From assembly GCA_900129675.1 (NCBI GenBank), contig FSRD01000001.1, forward strand, positions 4,825,501 to 4,889,500: a DNA stretch of 64,000 nt, in the 5' to 3' direction. Below, one piece after another: positions 60,200-64,000 of the stretch. This DNA is from Bradyrhizobium erythrophlei. Its GTDB lineage: Bacteria > Pseudomonadota > Alphaproteobacteria > Rhizobiales > Xanthobacteraceae. The position numbers and the translations under genes were made by a program. Each line of letters begins with the position of its first letter. Position 1 is the first letter of the stretch. The notes below the pieces were generated by a model that was not told where the DNA came from, did not search any database, and was given only the letters and a program-made list of their open reading frames with translations.

Positions 60200-61696
60200 A
60201 TGGCCGAGACTTCCACAAGTACCCCCGACCGAGCCGGTGACGACGCGCCGTTTCGCGCGCGTCTTTCGTTCGACATGGACGTCGATATTTGCGTGGTGGG
60301 GGCCGGGCTCGCCGGCCTGACGGTGGCGCGGGAGGCCGCGCGCCTTGGCGCCAGCGTTGCCGTGCTCGAAGGCCGCCATGTCGGCTGGAACGCATCCGGA
60401 CATCAACTCGGCACGGTGATGCCGGGTTACGGTCTGCCGATCGGCGACTTGATCGAGCGCGTCGGCCTCGAGGATGCCCGCGAACTCTGGTCGCTGTCGA
60501 AGCAGGGCGCCGATTATGTTCGCGCTGCCGCCACCGAAGAATTGATGCCGGGCATCGCGCTGACCGAGGGCGCGCTGGAAGTCTCCAACGTCGATGGCGG
60601 CGACACGCTGATCAGTCGGCTGCAAACGCTGAGCGAGGATTTCAAGACCGAGGTCGAAGGCTGGCAGGTCGATCGCGTCCGTGCCGAGCTCAAGACCGGG
60701 CGCTATTTCCACGGCATCTATCACCCCCGGGCGTTCCAGATCGACGGCCGTAAATATGTCCATGGCCTGGCAGCGCTGGCGAAGCGGGCCGGCGCCCGCA
60801 TCTTCGAGGATACGCCGGTCGTCAGCATCGATCCCTCAGGCATTCGCAAGCGGATCGTCACGCCTTCGGCGCGGCTGCGCGCCTCGCACATCGTGCTGGC
60901 CGGCAACATCCATCTCGGCGCCGCGTCGCGGCGGCTGTCGGAGACGCTGCTTCCGGTGTGGCGCTATGCCGGCGTCACCGAACCGCTCGGCGATCGGCTC
61001 GCCGAGGTGATCAGCTTTCAGGGCTCGGTGACCGATAGCGACGGCATCGATCATTTCCGGATCGTGGACGGCGACCGCCTGATGTGGGCAAGCCCGGAAA
61101 CGACCTGGAACGCGAAGCCCGGCCGCTTTGGCTCCGCCATTCAGCGCCGGATCGCCACCGTCTTCCCGCAACTCGGCAAGGTCGCCATGGCCGACATGTT
61201 CGGCGGCGCGGTCGGAGTGACCGTGCACGGCATGCCGCAGATCGGCCAGCTGCGCAAAGGTCTGTGGGTCGCCAGCGGCTTCGGCCGCCAGGGCCTGAAT
61301 ACGTCGGCGATGGCCGGGCAATTGATCGCGCGCAGCATCCTGTGGGGCGACGAGCGTTGGCGGCTGTTTTCACCGTTCGAACTGGTCTGGGCCGGCGGCG
61401 CAACCGGCCGGGTCGCGGGCCAGCTGATCGGATTGTGGGGGCGGGGAACCGCCGCCGCCGCCGGCGCGCTGGCGCGCTACCGGGAAGGCGCGCGGGCGAG
61501 GGAGCGGGTCCGCGAAACACGCCTGGCCGAGGCCAATCGCCAGGCCGGAACCAGGTCGCCACCCCGGCGCCCGCCGCCATCGGGCGGCCCGCGCCCGGTG
61601 CGTCCGCGACCGCCGGTGCCGGCGGAAACGCATGTGGGCGAAACGGTGGCCGCGCCCTCGCAAGAAAGTGAGAAAATTCAGGACGGACCGGTGTAA
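60200..61696 (+). CDS. FAD-dependent amino acid/amine oxidoreductase (DadA/PuuB-like)
   Basis: Encodes 498 residues. The FAD-binding GxGxxG motif is in DVDICVVGAGLAGLTVAREA, then VLEGRHVGWNASGHQLG, where SGHQLG replaces the usual SGRNGG. The C-terminal FAD motif is GLWVASGFGRQGLNTSAMAG. DAO-fold enzymes of this kind oxidise amino acids or gamma-glutamyl amines. The last 80 residues are Arg/Pro-rich and disordered, an unusual basic tail. It stands 95 bases from the divergent SixA-like gene and 65 bases before msrB. Confidence 0.8.
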   Translation: MAETSTSTPDRAGDDAPFRARLSFDMDVDICVVGAGLAGLTVAREAARLGASVAVLEGRHVGWNASGHQLGTVMPGYGLPIGDLIERVGLEDARELWSLSKQGADYVRAAATEELMPGIALTEGALEVSNVDGGDTLISRLQTLSEDFKTEVEGWQVDRVRAELKTGRYFHGIYHPRAFQIDGRKYVHGLAALAKRAGARIFEDTPVVSIDPSGIRKRIVTPSARLRASHIVLAGNIHLGAASRRLSETLLPVWRYAGVTEPLGDRLAEVISFQGSVTDSDGIDHFRIVDGDRLMWASPETTWNAKPGRFGSAIQRRIATVFPQLGKVAMADMFGGAVGVTVHGMPQIGQLRKGLWVASGFGRQGLNTSAMAGQLIARSILWGDERWRLFSPFELVWAGGATGRVAGQLIGLWGRGTAAAAGALARYREGARARERVRETRLAEANRQAGTRSPPRRPPPSGGPRPVRPRPPVPAETHVGETVAAPSQESEKIQDGPV

Positions 61697-61761
61697 CTTC
61701 GCGGCCTGCGCGCCGTATCTGATGGCGAACGAGACATGTTCCGCTTCGCACGGAGACCACC

Positions 61762-62262
61762 ATGATTGACCGCCGTATCCTGCTCGCATCGGTTGCAAGC
61801 CTGCTTGGCTTTGCCGCTTTCCGCTGGCTGCGCCCGACGACTGCCCGGGCTGCCGAGAAATTCGAGATCGAAAAGACCGATGCCGAATGGCGCGCGCAAC
61901 TGACGCCGCAGCAATATGAAATCCTGCGCAAGGAGGGCACCGAACGCCCGGGATCGAGCCCGCTGCTGAAAGAGCACCGCAAGGGCATTTTCGCCTGCGC
62001 CGGCTGCGACCTGCCGCTGTTCTCCTCGGAGACGAAGTTCGAAAGCGGCACCGGCTGGCCGAGCTTCTACCAGCCGCTCGACAACGCCGTCGGCAAAACC
62101 GAAGACCGCACCTTCGGGATGCTGCGGACCGAAATTCACTGCCGCCGCTGCGGCGGCCATCTCGGTCATGTCTTCGACGACGGGCCGAAACCGACCGGCT
62201 TGCGCTACTGCATGGACGGTTTTGCGCTGGTGTTTCACCCCGCCGCACCCTCGGCTACCTGA
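61762..62262 (+). CDS. msrB: Exported peptide-methionine (R)-S-oxide reductase
   Basis: Encodes 166 residues. An N-terminal signal with an RR pair (MIDRRILLASVASLLGFAAF, ending ARA) suggests export by Tat or Sec. The MsrB domain shows zinc ligands CAGCDLPLFSSETKFESGTG and HCRRCGGHLGHVFDDGP, and the catalytic cysteine in GLRYCMDGFALVF. It reduces methionine R-sulfoxide in proteins, here in the periplasm. The usual RYCINSxSL is replaced by RYCMDGFAL, as in some periplasmic forms. A strong terminator follows at 62302. Confidence 0.92.
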   Translation: MIDRRILLASVASLLGFAAFRWLRPTTARAAEKFEIEKTDAEWRAQLTPQQYEILRKEGTERPGSSPLLKEHRKGIFACAGCDLPLFSSETKFESGTGWPSFYQPLDNAVGKTEDRTFGMLRTEIHCRRCGGHLGHVFDDGPKPTGLRYCMDGFALVFHPAAPSAT

Positions 62263-62301
62263 CGCCTCAAGCCCGGCAATTGTTGCCCGCCCGGCAATTG
62301 T

Positions 62302-62333
62302 GCCCCGGTCCCTGGACCGGGGCTTTTTATTTA
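62302..62333 (+). terminator. Intrinsic terminator after msrB
   Basis: GCCCCGGTCC pairs with GGACCGGGGC around a 2-base spacer, followed by TTTTTATTTA. It is 40 bases past the msrB stop. A shorter CCCGGCAATTG direct repeat lies just upstream. Confidence 0.88.
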
Positions 62334-62362
62334 TGTGACTGATATGATTGCAGTTTTTAGTT

Positions 62363-62377
62363 TGGCACAACGCTTGC
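62363..62377 (+). promoter_or_regulatory. Sigma-54 promoter of flgE
   Basis: TGGCAC-AACGC-TTGC matches the -24/-12 consensus exactly (TGGCAC-N5-TTGC). The start of transcription would be near 62389, about 60 bases before the flgE ATG. Confidence 0.78.
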
Positions 62378-62450
62378 GATGGTCTCCTTCGATTGCGGTC
62401 GACGCTTTGTTCAGCGGCGGGCCGTCCGGATCGAATTTGGAGACGATGTT

Positions 62451-64000
62451 ATGGGTATCTTCGACGCTCTCAATACTTCCGTTGCGGGCTTGCAGGCGCA
62501 ATCCTTCGCGCTTCAGAACATTTCCGGCAACATCGCAAATGCCCAGACGACCGGCTACAAAGGCATCGGCACCTCTTTCGTCGATCTCGTTCCGAATTCG
62601 ACGAGCCCCGACCGGCAAGTCGCCGGATCGGTTACGGCCTACGCACGATCCACCATCACCTCGCAGGGAACCGTCTCGGGATCCACGGTCGCCACGTTCA
62701 TGGCGATCAACGGCGATGGCTTCTTCTCGGTGCAGAAGGCGATCGGGATCACCGACAACGTGCCGGTTTTCAACGGCGTCACCGATTATACCCGTCGTGG
62801 CGATTTCCAGGTCAACGCCAACGGCAATCTGGTCAACGGCGCCGGCTATTACCTGATGGGCGTGGCGGTCGATCCCAAGACCGGAAATCCGCTCGGCAAC
62901 GTGCCACAGGTGCTGCAGTTCCAGAACAATTTCGTTCCGGCGGAGGCCACCACCGCCATTCAATACGCCGCGAACCTCCCGACCACGCCGCTGACGCCGG
63001 CAAGCACCACCGCTCTCGCCGGCTCGGTGTTGGCTGCGGGCGTTCTGAACCCCGGCGATTTCGCCCAAAATCCCCTGGTGATAGGCACCCCGACTTTCGT
63101 CAACGCATCAGTGAACGGCACCGCCGCGTCGAGCCAGCTTCCAGCCGCGATCACAACCTCAACGACACTTTCCGGGGCGGCCGGAAGCAACACGCTGACG
63201 ACGGGTTTTGCGGCCGGCGACACCATCACCGTCGATGGTACGACATTTCATTTTGTGAACACCGGCTCGGTATCCGGCACGTCAGGCAATAATATCGACA
63301 TATCCGACTCGGTCGGTACCCTGCTGTCGAAAATCGGTTCGGTCACCGGCGCTGCGCCGACGCTGGCCGGCGGCGTGATCACGCTGAACACGGGCACCGG
63401 GCAAGATCTAACGATCACCACTTCAGCGTCCGCGCAGAATGCGTTCGCAGCACTCGGCCTGCCGGCCTCCGGTACCGTGGCGCTGGCGCGAACCGCTGGC
63501 CCCCCCGGCACCGGCATCGTCATTGGTAACGACACCGGGACGTTTCAGAAGGAAAGCATCAGCGGTGGCGCCGTAACGGCTTTCAACGCCGCAGGAACGC
63601 CGGTCAACCTGCAAATGCGATGGGCCAAGGTCGACAGCGCCACGCTCGGTAGCGGACATCAGGACACGTGGAACCTGTTTTATCAGAACGATCCCGCCGC
63701 GACCGGTACAAATCCTGGCTGGACCAACGTCGGCACGAACTTCACCTTCGGCGCCAACGGCGCATTGATCAGCCCGACAGGTTCGGCGATCCCGGTGACG
63801 AACGTACAGGTCAGCGGCCAGTCGCTCGGTACTCTCACGATCAACGTCGGGTCCGGCGGCCTGACCCAATATGCTACCACCGGTGGCGCGGCGACCATCA
63901 ACAACATCACGCAGAACGGCTTTGCGGCCGGCCAGCTGCAATCGGTCGCGATCAGCAATAGCGGTCTCGTGGTAGGCACCTTCTCCAACGGACAGAACCT
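62451..64000 (+). CDS. flgE: Flagellar hook protein FlgE, 3' end outside the window
   Basis: The frame opens at the ATG at 62451, with GGAG eight bases upstream, and runs open for 516 codons to the window edge. The N-terminal flagellar rod/hook motif reads FDALNTSVAGLQAQSFALQN, ISGNIANAQTTGYKGIGTSF, followed by the FlgE/F/G region (TITSQGTVSGSTVATFMAIN, GDGFFSV) and a long Ser/Thr/Gly-rich central part. FlgE forms the curved hook joining flagellar rod and filament. The central part, with VDGTTFHFVNTGSVSGTSGN, is an insert common in Bradyrhizobium hook proteins, which are longer than the 400 residues of E. coli. A perfect sigma-54 promoter precedes it. Confidence 0.92.
   Translation, partial: MGIFDALNTSVAGLQAQSFALQNISGNIANAQTTGYKGIGTSFVDLVPNSTSPDRQVAGSVTAYARSTITSQGTVSGSTVATFMAINGDGFFSVQKAIGITDNVPVFNGVTDYTRRGDFQVNANGNLVNGAGYYLMGVAVDPKTGNPLGNVPQVLQFQNNFVPAEATTAIQYAANLPTTPLTPASTTALAGSVLAAGVLNPGDFAQNPLVIGTPTFVNASVNGTAASSQLPAAITTSTTLSGAAGSNTLTTGFAAGDTITVDGTTFHFVNTGSVSGTSGNNIDISDSVGTLLSKIGSVTGAAPTLAGGVITLNTGTGQDLTITTSASAQNAFAALGLPASGTVALARTAGPPGTGIVIGNDTGTFQKESISGGAVTAFNAAGTPVNLQMRWAKVDSATLGSGHQDTWNLFYQNDPAATGTNPGWTNVGTNFTFGANGALISPTGSAIPVTNVQVSGQSLGTLTINVGSGGLTQYATTGGAATINNITQNGFAAGQLQSVAISNSGLVVGTFSNGQN

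Overview
The window looks like chromosome from a Bradyrhizobium-type alphaproteobacterium (order Hyphomicrobiales). The evidence is high GC with strong third-position bias, a very large GPR/RgsE-type growth-pole protein, CtrA- and FixK/FNR-type sites, a GcrA-family protein, short DUF1127 and AsnC-type genes, a MddA-type methyltransferase, and dispersed intergenic repeats of the kind common in Bradyrhizobium. All functions are read from sequence alone; no database search was run.

Layout. 1-13.5 kb: a sugar aminotransferase, murJ, an orphan molybdopterin subunit of the xanthine dehydrogenase family, three small or medium redox and exported proteins (cytochrome c', CHRD, dihaem cytochrome c), a debris zone (7.6-9.7 kb) with broken DoxX and GcrA-like genes, then a leftward pair of a Tat-exported PrpD-like protein and a malate/lactate-type dehydrogenase, a stand-alone AsnC ligand domain and thiD. 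13.5-27.6 kb: a probable integrated island at the 3' end of thiD. A 16-bp piece of the thiD end is repeated at 27555-27570 and an integrase remnant lies nearby. Inside are an octahaem cytochrome c-TPR protein with two small exported proteins, a formylglycine sulfatase, an OafA-like acyltransferase, gene fragments, a phage Nu1-like gene, and a frameshifted SRAP gene. Two FixK/FNR-type boxes suggest control by low oxygen.

27.8-38 kb: a metallophosphoesterase/glycosyltransferase pair, threonine dehydratase, a repeat-rich Ala/Glu protein, an MFS permease, a dipeptide epimerase, and an Mla-type lipid transport operon whose permease carries its own STAS domain. 38.2-44.1 kb: one gene of 1968 codons for the growth-pole protein, with twelve 44-residue repeats, a strong terminator and a perfect CtrA box upstream; an Hpt protein is divergent from it. 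45-50.9 kb: ferredoxin, thioesterase, ferredoxin-NADP reductase, a DUF2147 protein, an SGNH hydrolase and a flippase-like membrane protein.

51-64 kb: a broken drug-efflux gene, an MHYT-PAS-GGDEF-EAL protein, small membrane proteins, a YdcF protein, a MocR regulator with direct repeats at its promoter, DUF1127, mddA, a universal stress protein, a SixA-like phosphatase, a FAD oxidoreductase, an exported MsrB and, cut by the window edge, flgE behind a sigma-54 promoter.

The best leads are the thiD-bounded island with its FixK-boxed cytochrome/sulfatase divergon, the CtrA-box control of the growth-pole gene, and two small or oddly started genes (the CTG start at 10808 and the 57-codon frame at 37970-38143).
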